Source of the DNA: Psychrobacillus psychrotolerans
GTDB taxonomy: Bacteria > Bacillota > Bacilli > Bacillales_A > Planococcaceae
DNA length: 64,000 bases
Direction of reading: 5' to 3'
Assembly (NCBI RefSeq): GCF_900115805.1
Contig: NZ_FOXU01000007.1
Location: 124,001-188,000, forward strand
In this document: positions 44,435 to 55,273 of the stretch, piece after piece
Position numbering within the stretch: position 1 is the stretch's first letter
How the letters are laid out: every line of letters starts with the position of its first letter
Translations under genes and position numbers: made by a program
The notes under the pieces: generated by a model
Databases searched by the model: none
Told to the model about the DNA's origin: nothing
Seen by the model: only the letters and a program-made list of their open reading frames with translations

Positions 44435-46248
44435 TCACCTTCCTCTTCAGTTAAAATATCTAGTGTGAAGAAAATAGTCGTTCCTTTCCCTTCATCGCTT
44501 TCTGCCCAAATTTTACCGCCATGGGCCTCAATCATTTCCCGGGCAATTGCTAAGCCTAGGCCTGTACCACCCATTGATCTTGCTCTCGCACGATCCACTC
44601 TGTAGAAACGATCAAAGACTCGATCTACATTTTCAGATGGAATCCCCATACCATCATCAGAAATCATAACTTTTAAGATAGAGTCTGAAACTACTACACC
44701 AAACCGTATGTTGCCTCCATCTGGAGAATACTTAATAGCATTTGAGATAATATTATCGATTACTTGTGTTAACTTATCTGTATCAATATCCACGTAATAA
44801 GCATTGTCAGAAAGCATTCGTACGAAGCTTACATGATCTGACTTGGAAAGTTCAAATCTATCAATAATTCTGTTGAAAAATTGATTGAAGTTAACAATTT
44901 CTCGGTTCAAATCATAATCTCTACTATCCATTTTAGATAATTGGAGTAAGTCATTTACTAGTCGAATCATTCTTTGTGTTTCTGTCTGAGTTACCTGTAA
45001 AAATGATGGAGCAATTTCTTCATCTTGCCAAGCACCATCAGCCAAAGCTTCTAAATAACTACTCATTGTTGTAAGAGGTGTACGGAGTTCATGAGACACG
45101 TTTGCTACGAACTCTCTTCTTTCCATATCAACTTTTTCATGTTCTGTATTGTCATGTAATACTGCTATTAATCCGTTGACAAAACCAGTTTCTTTTTGAA
45201 TGACCGAAAAGTTGGCACGTAAAATAAAAGGTCTTTCTTTTGAGCTTAAATCCAAATTAATTGCTTCTTTTAAATGGATTAAATCTTCGAATGAGTAGAC
45301 TGGATCTATTCCAAGTACAGATATGATTGGACGATTTAAAGCCATTTCTCTTGGTATACGTAATAGTCTAAGAGCCGGATCGTTTATAAGGATAACCCTA
45401 CCTTTACGATCCGTTGCTATTACCCCGTCAGTCATGTTGGTTAAAACAGATGCTAGCTTTCTACGCTCTGCTTCCGTTGTTGATTGAGCTTCCTGTAATC
45501 TATTCGTTAAATGGTTAAAGGCAATTGCCAGCTGTCCGATTTCATCATTACCATAAACTCGTACTTTTCTAGAAAAGTTCCCTTTTGCCATTGCTTGTGC
45601 TTGTCTTCTCATATCGGAGATAGGACGTGTAATAGTCTGGGCAATTAGTATCCCTAATATTACTGTAATGACTAATGCTACTGCGGTACCTCCAGCAAGT
45701 ATTCGATTAATTTCATTCATTTGACCAAAAACATTTTCAATATTAGACTCTACATATAATGTTCCAATTACTTCACCCTTATAAATAATCGGTGTAGCTA
45801 AATTCCAAATTCTATTTGTTGTTTCTCTATCTACCGATATATTATTAAAGGTGGCTTCTGCCGTAATGGATTTTCGAACTAAATCATCCATTGATCGTTG
45901 GCCAACAATCGATTGGTTGTTTGAATCTGAGGTTGCTAATATCTGATACCTAGCATCTATAACACGTACTTCTTTAATATCAATTGAATTGAGACCAGAC
46001 AAAATAGAATATAAACTTTGTTCTTTTGTTTGGTCTTCTTCGCTTCGTACTTTGATCATTTCTTCCCGGGCACTATATTCTATTAAGCTAACACGATCGG
46101 ATATAGAGTCTTGAAAGTTTTCTCTCAGTGTTATTTCTAGTTCACGAACAAAATATAACCCTATAATTTGCATCGCAATAACAATAAGTAATACATAAAT
46201 CAGCACAATCTTAACGTGAATCGATTTAAAGTAGCCAACTTTTTGCAT
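44425..46248 (-). CDS. walK: Sensor histidine kinase WalK
   Basis: 607 residues. Two membrane segments (about 12-35 and 185-205) enclose an extracellular Cache-like domain; then HAMP, PAS (about 262-370), the H box VANVSHELRTP with phospho-His386, N box DNIISNAIKYS, G1 SDDGMGIP and G2 TGLGLAIA. The kinase monitors cell-wall state and phosphorylates WalR; it is essential in most Firmicutes. AGGAG precedes the ATG, five bases after walR. Confidence 0.97.
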   Translation of the reverse strand: MQKVGYFKSIHVKIVLIYVLLIVIAMQIIGLYFVRELEITLRENFQDSISDRVSLIEYSAREEMIKVRSEEDQTKEQSLYSILSGLNSIDIKEVRVIDARYQILATSDSNNQSIVGQRSMDDLVRKSITAEATFNNISVDRETTNRIWNLATPIIYKGEVIGTLYVESNIENVFGQMNEINRILAGGTAVALVITVILGILIAQTITRPISDMRRQAQAMAKGNFSRKVRVYGNDEIGQLAIAFNHLTNRLQEAQSTTEAERRKLASVLTNMTDGVIATDRKGRVILINDPALRLLRIPREMALNRPIISVLGIDPVYSFEDLIHLKEAINLDLSSKERPFILRANFSVIQKETGFVNGLIAVLHDNTEHEKVDMERREFVANVSHELRTPLTTMSSYLEALADGAWQDEEIAPSFLQVTQTETQRMIRLVNDLLQLSKMDSRDYDLNREIVNFNQFFNRIIDRFELSKSDHVSFVRMLSDNAYYVDIDTDKLTQVIDNIISNAIKYSPDGGNIRFGVVVSDSILKVMISDDGMGIPSENVDRVFDRFYRVDRARARSMGGTGLGLAIAREMIEAHGGKIWAESDEGKGTTIFFTLDILTEEEGEWD

Positions 46249-46253
46249 TCCTT

Positions 46254-46958
46254 CTACTCCTGTTCAGGACTTCTTAAATAATATCCTACACCTCTTCTAG
46301 TTACGATATAGGTAGGATGACTTGGGCTATCTTCAATTTTCTCACGTAGACGTCGAATTGTTACATCCACTGTACGCACATCCCCAAAATAGTCATACCC
46401 CCAGACCGTTTGTAGTAAATGTTCGCGAGTCATCACTTGTCCTATATGTTTCGCCAAATAATGCAATAACTCGAATTCTCGATGTGTAAGCTCGATTGTC
46501 TCTTCTCTTTTTAACACTTGATAAGCATCTGGCTGTATCGTTAGTGGACCAATAACAATGTCATTTGTCACTACTTCTGCATCTTCTTGAATAGTTTGGT
46601 GTCTGCGCATATTCGCTTTAACTCTAGCAATTAATTCTCTTGTACTAAATGGTTTTGTTACATAATCATCAGCACCAAGTTCTAAACCAAGTACTTTATC
46701 TATCTCTGAATCTTTTGCTGTTAGCATGATTATAGGGAAATCATATTTTTTTCGGATTTCTCTACAAACTTCCATTCCATCTTTGTTAGGAAGCATAATA
46801 TCCAATAACATTAAGTCAGGTTGATCTTCCTCCACCTTTTTTAATGCCTCATCACCATTGTAGGCACAAACTACTTGATACCCTTCTTTTTTCAAGTTAA
46901 ATTGCAGTATGTCTGCAATTGGTTTTTCATCATCTACAACTAATATTTTTTTACTCAT
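46254..46958 (-). CDS. walR: Response regulator WalR
   Basis: 234 residues, OmpR family. Receiver domain with Asp53 in [12 protein letters not shown], and a winged-helix DNA-binding domain with [18 protein letters not shown] as recognition region. It controls autolysins and wall metabolism by binding TGTWAH-N5-TGTWAH sites. AAAGGGG precedes the ATG. Head of the walRKHIJ operon; the 247-base region before it contains two hairpins described separately. Confidence 0.97.
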   Translation of the reverse strand: MSKKILVVDDEKPIADILQFNLKKEGYQVVCAYNGDEALKKVEEDQPDLMLLDIMLPNKDGMEVCREIRKKYDFPIIMLTAKDSEIDKVLGLELGADDYVTKPFSTRELIARVKANMRRHQTIQEDAEVVTNDIVIGPLTIQPDAYQVLKREETIELTHREFELLHYLAKHIGQVMTREHLLQTVWGYDYFGDVRTVDVTIRRLREKIEDSPSHPTYIVTRRGVGYYLRSPEQE

Positions 46959-47074
46959 TTTAAATTCCCCTTTTTCTATTATCTATATTTATTTTAAGTA
47001 ATTTTTTTTAATAATAATCATATCTACTTTAACATTGTTTTAAACTTCCTGCATCCCTGACAGGTCATGGCCCC

Positions 47075-47151
47075 ATAATTCGACTCACTTTGTCGAATTA
47101 TTTCCCAGGAAATTTAATAAAGTGCAAATTCCGCCAGTGGGGATTTGCACT
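47075..47151. promoter_or_regulatory. Two inverted repeats in the walR upstream region
   Basis: ATAATTCGAC (47075-47084) pairs with GTCGAATTAT (47092-47101), ten perfect pairs. AGTGCAAATTCC (47121-47132) pairs with GGGATTTGCACT (47140-47151), twelve pairs with one G-U. Both lack a clear T tract on the minus strand. They may be operator sites, mRNA leader structure or back-up terminators for the peptidase gene upstream. No canonical promoter for walR was fixed here. Confidence 0.4.
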
Positions 47152-47166
47152 CTATTTTACTTGGAT

Positions 47167-47198
47167 AAAAAAGAGACAGTCCATATTACGACTGTCTC
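47167..47198 (-). terminator. Terminator of the M23 peptidase gene
   Basis: GAGACAGTC and GACTGTCTC form a perfect nine-pair stem followed by TTTTTT on the minus strand. Confidence 0.9.
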
Positions 47199-47205
47199 CT
47201 ATATA

Positions 47206-48684
47206 TTATTGATTTAATACAGTTAATGGGTTAATCGTCACACCATTTTTCTCCACTTCGAAATGGAGATGAGTTCCTGTAGAACGTCCAGTGCTTCCCA
47301 TTACACCAATTTTAGTGCCGGTTGGTACTACTTGACCTACTTTTGCAGAAATAGAAGACAGATGAGCATAAGTTGTTTTGTATCCGTTTTGATGGTCAAT
47401 GATTACACGGTTGCCATATGTCCCATCCGAACCAGCAGCAACTACTATTCCATTATCTGCAGCTTTTATCGTAAACCCACTTGGTCGTGCAATATCAATG
47501 CCTTCATGTTGGCGCCCCCAACGATGTCCCATTTTACTAGAAATATATCCACCTTCAGCTGGCCAAGCGAACACACCCGAGCCGCGTGAGGGAATTACTT
47601 TCGTTCCTTTTAAAACGATATGATCTTTTGGCTCCACAAGCATTGTCTCTTCAATAACAGATTGCCCAACTTGTACCCCATTCACTTTACTAATTAAGTA
47701 TGTCGCCTCTTTTTGACCATCCGAGCCTTCTTGTTTTACCTTCGTATCGCCTTTATACATATCTTCTGTTTCTTCTACTTTTTTTGTATGTAACATAGTT
47801 TCTACAGCCTTTTTCTCATACTGTACTTCTATATTAATAAGTGGTTTTAAGACTGTAACGTTTAACTCTTGACCTACTTGTAATACGGTAGAATCTGTTA
47901 TCCCAGGATTAAGTGCCATTAGTCCAGCAGATGTTAAACTATGCTTGTCAGCAATAGTTCCTAATACGTCACCTGTAGCAACTGTATATAACTCTTTTTC
48001 TAAAGTTCCTTCTAAAAGAAGTTTCACGGCATCGTCTGGTGAAACAATCTGACTAGGATTTGTTTCTACTGTCACCCCTGATACCTTTTCTTTTATTATT
48101 AAATTAGAAATACGAGTTTCGTTTTCTTTTAAGTCGGGTAAAGTGTCACTAGTATTATTTCTAGCTTCCAGTATATTTAATTCTGCTTCTGAAACAAAGT
48201 GTAATTTTAGTTTTCTTAGAGCCTCGTTGTAAGCATCTAAGTCTTTGACGTAGACTGCCATCTCGTCATTGATCGATAATGCAAATGCTTTTGCTTCTAC
48301 TTCTACTAAGCTCTCAAGCTTTTGAAGAGTAGCTTTATCATCAGTATTAGGAGTAAAAACTTGTTCCGGTACTACCGATAACTTAGATCCAGCCGTTAAA
48401 GACAAATCCTTAAACTGGGAGCTAGATTCTTCAACCTTTTTGTTAAGCATTGACTGTACTTTTGTTTGATCCGAAACGGCCCCGACATATTGACCATTCG
48501 TATATATATGGTATATTTCTTTTAATGTGCTGCTCTCACTTTCTTTTGCAAAAGCCATATTAAATGAAATACTTGAGATAAGTAAAACTGATACGGCTGC
48601 TTTTTTCACCATATTTGACTTTCCGTTTGATAGAACATTCAGTTTTGATAACTTTTGTTCCTCATTCTTACTTTTCAAAAACAT
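47206..48684 (-). CDS. LysM-G5-M23 peptidoglycan endopeptidase
   Basis: 492 residues. A hydrophobic N-terminal export segment (AAVSVLLISSISFNMAFA) lies near residue 30. A LysM domain follows around 235-280 (YTVATGDVLGTIADKHSL), then a G5 domain around 285-355, and a C-terminal M23 LytM-type metallopeptidase with zinc ligands in RWGRQHEGIDIA and HLHFEVEK. It should cut cross-bridges in peptidoglycan outside the cell. It lies between purA and walR, with one candidate WalR box about 100 bases upstream, so membership in the WalR regulon is plausible but unproven. Confidence 0.9.
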   Translation of the reverse strand: MFLKSKNEEQKLSKLNVLSNGKSNMVKKAAVSVLLISSISFNMAFAKESESSTLKEIYHIYTNGQYVGAVSDQTKVQSMLNKKVEESSSQFKDLSLTAGSKLSVVPEQVFTPNTDDKATLQKLESLVEVEAKAFALSINDEMAVYVKDLDAYNEALRKLKLHFVSEAELNILEARNNTSDTLPDLKENETRISNLIIKEKVSGVTVETNPSQIVSPDDAVKLLLEGTLEKELYTVATGDVLGTIADKHSLTSAGLMALNPGITDSTVLQVGQELNVTVLKPLINIEVQYEKKAVETMLHTKKVEETEDMYKGDTKVKQEGSDGQKEATYLISKVNGVQVGQSVIEETMLVEPKDHIVLKGTKVIPSRGSGVFAWPAEGGYISSKMGHRWGRQHEGIDIARPSGFTIKAADNGIVVAAGSDGTYGNRVIIDHQNGYKTTYAHLSSISAKVGQVVPTGTKIGVMGSTGRSTGTHLHFEVEKNGVTINPLTVLNQ

Positions 48685-48782
48685 GATAAAGCCCCTTCCA
48701 AACTATATATAAACTTTTACTTCATTTCACGCTACTCTAATTTAACATATTTGAAATGAAGATGTGTAGGATAACAGGACGT

Positions 48783-48799
48783 TGTAAAGAAACTGTAGT
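48783..48799 (+). promoter_or_regulatory. Candidate WalR box upstream of the M23 peptidase gene
   Basis: TGTAAA, five bases, TGTAGT matches TGTWAH-N5-TGTWAH at all but one position, but on the strand opposite to the gene. The remaining sequence between 48685 and 49000 is AT-rich and shows no other element. Confidence 0.3.
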
Positions 48800-49000
48800 A
48801 TTACTTCCATATACTAGTTATTTTTTACATTTTTTATAATAAAATAATCCTTTTAACCTATTGCCTCTATTTATATAAATTAGTAATCTCCAAAATATTC
48901 ATATATTATACATATACCGCCAAATATCTTTGTTATATTTGTCATAATAGAAGACTTATATAATAGCGAATTCCCGAATTTCTACATTAACAGACAAAAA

Positions 49001-49035
49001 ACCGTCATAAAGCATGCTTTATGACGGTTTTTTTG
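49001..49035. terminator. Bidirectional terminator after purA
   Basis: A complete 28-base palindrome (arms ACCGTCATAAAGCA) with A tract on one side and seven T residues on the other. Confidence 0.9.
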
Positions 49036-49039
49036 CTTA

Positions 49040-50326
49040 TTATTTCCAAACACTTGTAATGATGTTTGTTTGAGTGCGATCTGGACCTACTGAGAAAATC
49101 GAGATTTGCACACCTGTAAGTTGTGAAATTCGTTCCAAGTAATGACGAGCTGTTTCAGGAAGTTCATCAAGTGATTTACACTTAGTAATGTCTTCACTCC
49201 AACCTGGCATCTCTTCATAAATTGGTTCACATTCACCTAAAATACGAAGGTTAGCTGGATACTCTGTGATTAATTCATCTTTATATTTATAAGCAGTACA
49301 TATTTTAACGGTATCTAATCCAGTCAAAACATCAATAGAGTTAACAGTTAAATCAGTTAACCCGCTTACACGACGTGCATGTCTGATAACTACTGTATCA
49401 AACCAACCAATTCGACGTGGTCTGCCAGTAGTTGTCCCATACTCTTTACCAACTTCACGGATTTGATTTCCAACTTCATCAAATAGCTCCGTAGGGAAAG
49501 GACCATCACCTACACGTGATGTATAAGCTTTACAAACTCCTACTACATGACTGATCTTGGTTGGACCTACTCCTGCACCAATTGTTACTCCGCCAGCTAC
49601 TGGATTGGAAGAAGTTACAAACGGGTAAGTACCTTGGTCTATATCCAACATAACTCCTTGTGCACCTTCAAATAATACACGACGACCATCATCTAATGCG
49701 TCATTTAATACCTTTGAAGTATCTGTAACGTACTTAGCAATCTCTTGTCCATAACCATAAAACTCTTCTAAAATTTCTTCTAATGTAAAGCCGTCTGTTT
49801 CATAAAACTTCTCAAACATTCTATTCTTTTCTTGTAAGTTAAGTTCTAACTTTTCTTTAAATACTTCGTAATCCAGTAGATCTGCAATACGGATTCCTAC
49901 ACGAGCAGCTTTGTCCATATAAGCCGGTCCAATACCTTTACCTGTAGTACCGATTTTATTTGCTCCTCTACGAGCTTCTTCAACTTCATCTTGTTTTAAA
50001 TGATATGGCAGAATAACATGCGCACGATTTGAAATGCGTAAGTTTTCAGTTGTAACACCACGATCATGTAATCCCTTTAGCTCTTTTACAAGCGCTCTCG
50101 GATCCACTACCATTCCGTTTCCTATAACAGAAATTTTATCTTTATAGAAAATACCTGAAGGAATTAAGTGAAGCTTGTAAGTTTCTCCTCCAAAAATAAT
50201 CGTATGACCTGCATTATTACCGCCTTGGTAACGTGCGATTACTTCTGAGTGTTCGGATAGAAAGTCTGTGATTTTCCCTTTACCTTCGTCTCCCCATTGT
50301 GTTCCAACTACTACTACTGATGGCAT
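49040..50326 (-). CDS. purA: Adenylosuccinate synthetase PurA
   Basis: 428 residues. Joins IMP and aspartate with GTP, the first step to AMP. Seen: the P-loop [12 protein letters not shown] (residues 9-20), [26 protein letters not shown] (IMP site) and [19 protein letters not shown] lies before the ATG. Upstream are a good SigA promoter and a PurR double box, so it should be repressed by purines (PurR released by PRPP). Its terminator follows directly. Confidence 0.97.
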   Translation of the reverse strand: MPSVVVVGTQWGDEGKGKITDFLSEHSEVIARYQGGNNAGHTIIFGGETYKLHLIPSGIFYKDKISVIGNGMVVDPRALVKELKGLHDRGVTTENLRISNRAHVILPYHLKQDEVEEARRGANKIGTTGKGIGPAYMDKAARVGIRIADLLDYEVFKEKLELNLQEKNRMFEKFYETDGFTLEEILEEFYGYGQEIAKYVTDTSKVLNDALDDGRRVLFEGAQGVMLDIDQGTYPFVTSSNPVAGGVTIGAGVGPTKISHVVGVCKAYTSRVGDGPFPTELFDEVGNQIREVGKEYGTTTGRPRRIGWFDTVVIRHARRVSGLTDLTVNSIDVLTGLDTVKICTAYKYKDELITEYPANLRILGECEPIYEEMPGWSEDITKCKSLDELPETARHYLERISQLTGVQISIFSVGPDRTQTNIITSVWK

Positions 50327-50376
50327 TTGCCAGCACCTCCGTCAGACATTTTGTATGTCCTGATTCAAACATTGTT

Positions 50377-50405
50377 ATTGTACCAATCTAAGTGTCCTTA
50401 GTCAA
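50377..50405 (-). promoter_or_regulatory. purA promoter
   Basis: TTGACT (50400-50405) and TACAAT (50377-50382) on the minus strand with a 17-base spacer. Confidence 0.85.
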
Positions 50406-50419
50406 CTGATTTAATGCAA

Positions 50420-50463
50420 AAACACGAACAGAAAATGTGTAAGCGCATTTATCGTTCGTGTTT
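50420..50463 (-). promoter_or_regulatory. PurR double box upstream of purA, also usable as helicase-gene terminator
   Basis: CGAAC, 24 bases, GTTCG in inverted orientation inside AAAACACGAAC/GTTCGTGTTTT arms, ending about 14 bases upstream of the -35 box. This matches the paired PurBox layout known from B. subtilis purine genes. On the minus strand the same arms form an 11-pair hairpin followed by TTTTT after the helicase gene. Confidence 0.7.
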
Positions 50464-50528
50464 TAGATATAAAGTTCTATTTTCATTATAAATTATTAAT
50501 GAAATTTTAAGTTCTTGCTCTTTTCTAA

Positions 50529-51884
50529 TTATGCAGGTGGTGCTTGGTGTTGACTCCAATCAATATTAACGAATTTGTTGAACTCTTTAACGAATGCAAG
50601 TGTAACTGTTCCAGTCGGACCATTACGTTGTTTTGCAATAATGATTTCGATCATGTTCTGATTTTCGGTTTCTTTGTCATAATAATCTTCACGGTATAGG
50701 AAGGATACAATATCCGCATCCTGCTCAATAGAACCAGATTCACGTAAGTCAGACATCATCGGTCGCTTGTCTTGACGCTGCTCCACTCCACGAGATAGCT
50801 GAGACAGTGCAATAACAGGAACCTGCAGTTCACGCGCTAAGCCTTTTAATGATCGAGAAATTTCTGATACTTCTTGTTGACGGTTAGCTTGGCTTCCACC
50901 ACTACCTTGTATTAACTGTAAATAATCAATTAGAATCATTCCAAGTCCGTGCTCTTGCTTCAAGCGACGACATTTAGCTCGAATTTCATTAACTCGAATA
51001 CCAGGAGTATCATCAATGAAAATTCCTGCATTTGAAAGACTTCCCATTGCCATTGTTAACTTGCGCCAATCTTCGGTTGTCAATGCCCCGGTACGGAGTA
51101 CTTGAGCATCTATATTCCCCTCCGCGCAAAGCATACGCATGACTAACTGTTCTGCACCCATCTCTAAACTAAAGATTGCTACATTTTCATCTGTTTTGGT
51201 CGCTACATTTTGCGCTACATTTAGTGCAAATGCAGTTTTCCCTACAGATGGACGGGCAGCTACAATGATTAAATCATTTCGTTGGAAACCAGCTGTAATT
51301 CGATCCAAATCACGGAACCCTGTAGCTATACCAGTAACATCACCTTTTCTTGTATGAAGTTTTTCTATATTATCGTATGTTTCCACTAAAACGTCTTTAA
51401 TATGCTCGAAATCACCAGCATTTTTGCGGCTGGCAACTTCCATCATTTTACGTTCTGCTTCTGCTAACAATGCTTCTACTTCGTCTTCCCGAGTAAAACC
51501 ATCTTCTACTATGGTAGTTGCTACTCGGATTAAACGACGTAAAATAGATTTCTCTTCTACAATCTTGGCGTAATATGCTATATTTGCTGCGGTTGGAACG
51601 GCGTTAGCAATCTCACTAATATACGAAATGCCACCTACATCTTCTAATTCCTTCTTAGCAGAAAGTTCTTCCGTCACGGTTACAACATCGATTGCCTTCC
51701 CTTTGTCGCTTAAATGAAGCATCGTCTGGAAGATTTTTTGATGTGCTACACGATAAAAATCTTCAGCTAGTAAGATCTCGCCTGCAGTAATTAATGCCTG
51801 TGGTTCTAAAAATATTGCTCCTATAACAGATTGTTCGGCTTCTTGGTTATGTGGCGGTACACGGTCCAACATTGGATCGCTCAT
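50529..51884 (-). CDS. dnaB: Replicative DNA helicase DnaB (called DnaC in Bacillus)
   Basis: 451 residues. An N-terminal collar domain (about 1-150), then the RecA-like motor with Walker A ARPSVGKTAFALN near residue 210, Walker B GMILIDYLQLI and the Arg-rich finger region. Motifs fit the DnaB family throughout; no intein interrupts the P-loop. It forms a hexamer that unwinds DNA ahead of the fork. AAGGAG precedes the ATG, 12 bases after rplI. Gene order rplI-dnaC-purA is standard in Bacillales. Confidence 0.97.
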   Translation of the reverse strand: MSDPMLDRVPPHNQEAEQSVIGAIFLEPQALITAGEILLAEDFYRVAHQKIFQTMLHLSDKGKAIDVVTVTEELSAKKELEDVGGISYISEIANAVPTAANIAYYAKIVEEKSILRRLIRVATTIVEDGFTREDEVEALLAEAERKMMEVASRKNAGDFEHIKDVLVETYDNIEKLHTRKGDVTGIATGFRDLDRITAGFQRNDLIIVAARPSVGKTAFALNVAQNVATKTDENVAIFSLEMGAEQLVMRMLCAEGNIDAQVLRTGALTTEDWRKLTMAMGSLSNAGIFIDDTPGIRVNEIRAKCRRLKQEHGLGMILIDYLQLIQGSGGSQANRQQEVSEISRSLKGLARELQVPVIALSQLSRGVEQRQDKRPMMSDLRESGSIEQDADIVSFLYREDYYDKETENQNMIEIIIAKQRNGPTGTVTLAFVKEFNKFVNIDWSQHQAPPA

Positions 51885-51896
51885 TTACCTCTCTCC

Positions 51897-52346
51897 TTAC
51901 GCTTCTTCTGCAACAAGAACTTTTAATGTTGCTACAACTTCATGATGAAGTTTCACAGGAACATTAGTATATCCTAATGCTCGAATTGCATCATCTAATT
52001 CCATTTTGCGTTTGTCTAATTTTATACCATGTGACTTTTCTAATTGAGAAGCAATTTGTTTTGTTGTAATTGAGCCAAATAGTCGACCATCATTTCCAGA
52101 CTTTGCTTTTAACTCTACTGTTAATTGCTCTATTGTTTCTTTTAATTGTTGTGCATCTGCTAGCTCTTGAGCTGCTTCTTTTTCTGATTTTTTCTTTTGC
52201 CCTTCAAGAGCACTTAATGCAGCTGCATTTACTTCTACCGCTAATTTGTTTTTTAGTAAAAAGTTGTGTGCATAACCATCTGCAACATTTTTAACCTCGC
52301 CTTTTTTCCCTTTACCTTTTACGTCTTTTAAGAATACTACTTTCAT
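51897..52346 (-). CDS. rplI: 50S ribosomal protein L9
   Basis: 149 residues with the L9 N-terminal signature [20 protein letters not shown] (residues 11-30), a long connecting helix (residues 40-75) and the C-terminal rRNA-binding domain. The ATG overlaps the gdpP stop codon (ATGA) and uses a GGAGG within gdpP. Confidence 0.97.
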   Translation of the reverse strand: MKVVFLKDVKGKGKKGEVKNVADGYAHNFLLKNKLAVEVNAAALSALEGQKKKSEKEAAQELADAQQLKETIEQLTVELKAKSGNDGRLFGSITTKQIASQLEKSHGIKLDKRKMELDDAIRALGYTNVPVKLHHEVVATLKVLVAEEA

Positions 52347-54319
52347 TCTTCATTTCCTCCTTCGATTGTATCTATAATTGCATTTTTTAGAAGTATTATT
52401 GCTTCGTCTATCGTGGTATCTTCTAACTGACAGGCGGCATTAGTTAAGTGCCCTCCACCATTTAGCTTTTCCATTATAACTTGAACATTTACATCACCCA
52501 ATGATCGGGCACTGATTCCTATAGTAGATTCACTTCTCCGGCCTATTACAAAAGAGGCACCAATATTATTCATCGTCAATAAGATATCAGCGGTTTGAGC
52601 AAGCAATACTTGACTATAAGAGATGTCTTCCATACCATGTGCAATAGCAATGCCTTCTCTAAAGAATTCTACCGTCTGAACAATTTTAGAGCGTTCAATA
52701 TAGGTATCAATGTCTTCCTTCAACATACGTTGAACAAGAATTGTATCTGCACCATGTGTACGCAAATAGGATGCTGCTTCAAATGTTCTTGCTCCTGTAC
52801 GTAGCGTAAAGCTTTTCGTATCAACAATAATACCAGCTAACATGGATGTTGCTTCCAACATAGATAACTTTTCATTTTTCGGTTGATACTCAATTAGTTC
52901 AGTTACCAACTCTGAAGTAGAGGATGCATAAGGTTCCATGTAAACAAGCATCGTGTTGGAGATGAATTCTTCTCCACGTCGATGATGATCGATCACAACT
53001 ACCTTCTCTGCTTTTTGAAGCAGCTTTTCATCAATAACTAGGCTAGGCTTATGTGTATCTACTACTACTAATAATGTTTTGTCTGTAATTTTGCTTATTG
53101 CCTCTTCTGGGCTTATAAAACGGTTATATAACTCTGGTTGTTCTTTGATCTCATCCATTAAACGAACAACACTATTATCCAACTCATTAGTATCCAATAC
53201 AACATAACCTTCTACTTTGTTCATACCAACCATTTTTCTTACTCCAACAGCAGAGCCAATTGCATCCATATCGGGCATTCTATGCCCCATAACAAATACT
53301 TGGTCACTATCCTGGATAAGATCACGTAGCGCATGGGAAATAACTCTTGCTCTCACTCGCGTACGTTTTTCTACTGGATTTGTTTTCCCACCATAAAACT
53401 TCACTTTTCCACTTGAATGCTTTATCGCTACCTGATCTCCACCACGTCCTAATACTAAATCTAAGCTGGACTGAGCAAGTTCTCCAAGTTCTACTAGGGA
53501 AGTGGACCCAGCACCAACACCTACGCTTAAAGTAAGGGAAAATCCGAATTTAGCAGTAGTTTCTCTTATATCATCTAATATGGAGAATTTACTTTTTTCT
53601 ACTTCTACTAATATGGATTCATTAAAAACGGCTAAAAAACGATCCGAGGAAATTCGTTTTACATAAATTCCGTATTTGGCTCCCCAGTCGTTCACAGAGG
53701 AAGTTACCAGACTGTTAAGCCTTCCTCGAGTTTGATCATCTATCCCTTGTGATATTTCATCATAGTTATCTATAAACAGAACACCAATAACTGTTCGATC
53801 TCCATAATAGAGCGATTCCATTTCGATCTGTTCGGTTATATCAAAGAAGTATAGAAGCTTTTCTTCCGCTTTATAAAACACTTTATAATTTTTTTCATCT
53901 AAGGAAATAACCATTTCTTTAGATTCTTCCTGTTTTTTAAGCTGTTGAAAATCCTTTGATATCGAAAGGAGCTCCTCACCAATAATCGTATCGAATGGAA
54001 GTTGTTGGGTCATGTACGGATTGGCCCATTCAATGATGTACTGATCATTTATGAGTAATATTCCAATTGGCATTTCTAATAAGGCTTCTTCTCCTACCTT
54101 TTTCATCCGGTAAGAAAGAGTTTCTATATGTTTTTCTGTCTCTTCATACACACGTTGTTCAATCATCCATGCATAGATGAATACACCAATTACCATTAGA
54201 GCGAACAATAGTCCAATCAATGTGTTGGTAGACAGTAATAAATAAGTTGCAACCCCACTAAGTAGTAAAAACAATATGAGTGGATATCGAATTGGCCGTT
54301 TTCTAAAAAAAGATGCCAC
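52343..54319 (-). CDS. gdpP: Cyclic-di-AMP phosphodiesterase GdpP
   Basis: 658 residues. Two N-terminal membrane segments, a PAS domain (about 80-160), a degenerate GGDEF domain (about 170-305), a DHH domain with [15 protein letters not shown] and [11 protein letters not shown], and DHHA1 with [10 protein letters not shown]. It cuts c-di-AMP to pApA and so affects wall homeostasis, potassium and beta-lactam tolerance. The start is a GTG preceded by GGAG. It lies between yybS and rplI as in B. subtilis (yybT). Confidence 0.96.
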   Translation of the reverse strand: MASFFRKRPIRYPLILFLLLSGVATYLLLSTNTLIGLLFALMVIGVFIYAWMIEQRVYEETEKHIETLSYRMKKVGEEALLEMPIGILLINDQYIIEWANPYMTQQLPFDTIIGEELLSISKDFQQLKKQEESKEMVISLDEKNYKVFYKAEEKLLYFFDITEQIEMESLYYGDRTVIGVLFIDNYDEISQGIDDQTRGRLNSLVTSSVNDWGAKYGIYVKRISSDRFLAVFNESILVEVEKSKFSILDDIRETTAKFGFSLTLSVGVGAGSTSLVELGELAQSSLDLVLGRGGDQVAIKHSSGKVKFYGGKTNPVEKRTRVRARVISHALRDLIQDSDQVFVMGHRMPDMDAIGSAVGVRKMVGMNKVEGYVVLDTNELDNSVVRLMDEIKEQPELYNRFISPEEAISKITDKTLLVVVDTHKPSLVIDEKLLQKAEKVVVIDHHRRGEEFISNTMLVYMEPYASSTSELVTELIEYQPKNEKLSMLEATSMLAGIIVDTKSFTLRTGARTFEAASYLRTHGADTILVQRMLKEDIDTYIERSKIVQTVEFFREGIAIAHGMEDISYSQVLLAQTADILLTMNNIGASFVIGRRSESTIGISARSLGDVNVQVIMEKLNGGGHLTNAACQLEDTTIDEAIILLKNAIIDTIEGGNEE

Positions 54320-54331
54320 TAGATCAGCTCC

Positions 54332-55273
54332 TTATTTTTTGTATCTGTCTTTTATAAAACCTCTGATATTAAATCCTAAATCTAATACCCCTACTATAAT
54401 AGTAAATGTATATAGTGGAACTGCAAAGATTGTCGCAAGAATCATTGACCATTTTGGCCATCCCTCTATATAAAAATAGTAGTGTATTAGAGAAACACCT
54501 TGTAAAAACAAAAGAGCTCGTAATATTAATGCTGCATTCACCAAAGCTAAATAGCCAAACGTTCCTACGTCAAATGATACAAACAATGAGAAAATCGATA
54601 CGATTAAATAATACCATAACACTGCTTTAGGTAGTCTAAAATCCATGAATTTAGGGAACTTAGGTACACTTAACTTCAACTTTTTTAATAGCGATAAATT
54701 AATGATTAAATATAACCAAGCACTAATAAACACCCCGCCAATAAAATAGCTGGGCATAATTGATTCGATAAGCATTATGCTTTGTTCAACTAACTCGTCA
54801 TAACCCTCAGGCAATTGACCAAAGGAAGACATAATATTTCCCAGTTGTTCGTAGTATACTTCAATGGTCGTGATTAATTGCTTCAAAACATTCATATTTA
54901 AAAACAAAATGGATATTATGTATTGTACAGCAGTCATTAAAAGTAAAAACAGCCCTGTTGACATGAGCATATACAATTTGGACTTTTTAGCCTGGATTGC
55001 ATATCCAATGAGAAAACCTAACGGACCAACTAGTAATCCAAAGATAAATCCAAAAACTCCGCCAATAACAAAAGAAATAATAATCGCAATCACCGTGACA
55101 AATACAGCTTGTTTTCTTTCAAACTTTGCACTGTACCATGCAAGGGGTAACGGTACAATAAATGACGTGAAAAATCCTAGTACTGGAACATAAACTGACA
55201 TTGCCAACAAAATAGCAAATAGCGCAATCATCATAGATCCATAAGTTAAATAATTTGTTTGATTTCTTTGCAT
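54332..55273 (-). CDS. YybS-family (DUF2232) membrane protein
   Basis: 313 residues, about eight hydrophobic segments; matches YybS in size and place, next to gdpP. Function unknown. AAGGAAGG precedes the ATG. The 231 bases before it hold only the rpsR terminator and AT-rich sequence. Confidence 0.85.
   Translation of the reverse strand: MQRNQTNYLTYGSMMIALFAILLAMSVYVPVLGFFTSFIVPLPLAWYSAKFERKQAVFVTVIAIIISFVIGGVFGFIFGLLVGPLGFLIGYAIQAKKSKLYMLMSTGLFLLLMTAVQYIISILFLNMNVLKQLITTIEVYYEQLGNIMSSFGQLPEGYDELVEQSIMLIESIMPSYFIGGVFISAWLYLIINLSLLKKLKLSVPKFPKFMDFRLPKAVLWYYLIVSIFSLFVSFDVGTFGYLALVNAALILRALLFLQGVSLIHYYFYIEGWPKWSMILATIFAVPLYTFTIIVGVLDLGFNIRGFIKDRYKK

Noticed and set aside
46959-47074. WalR autoregulatory box before walR
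   Set aside because: TGTTAA occurs, but no second half at the required five-base spacing.
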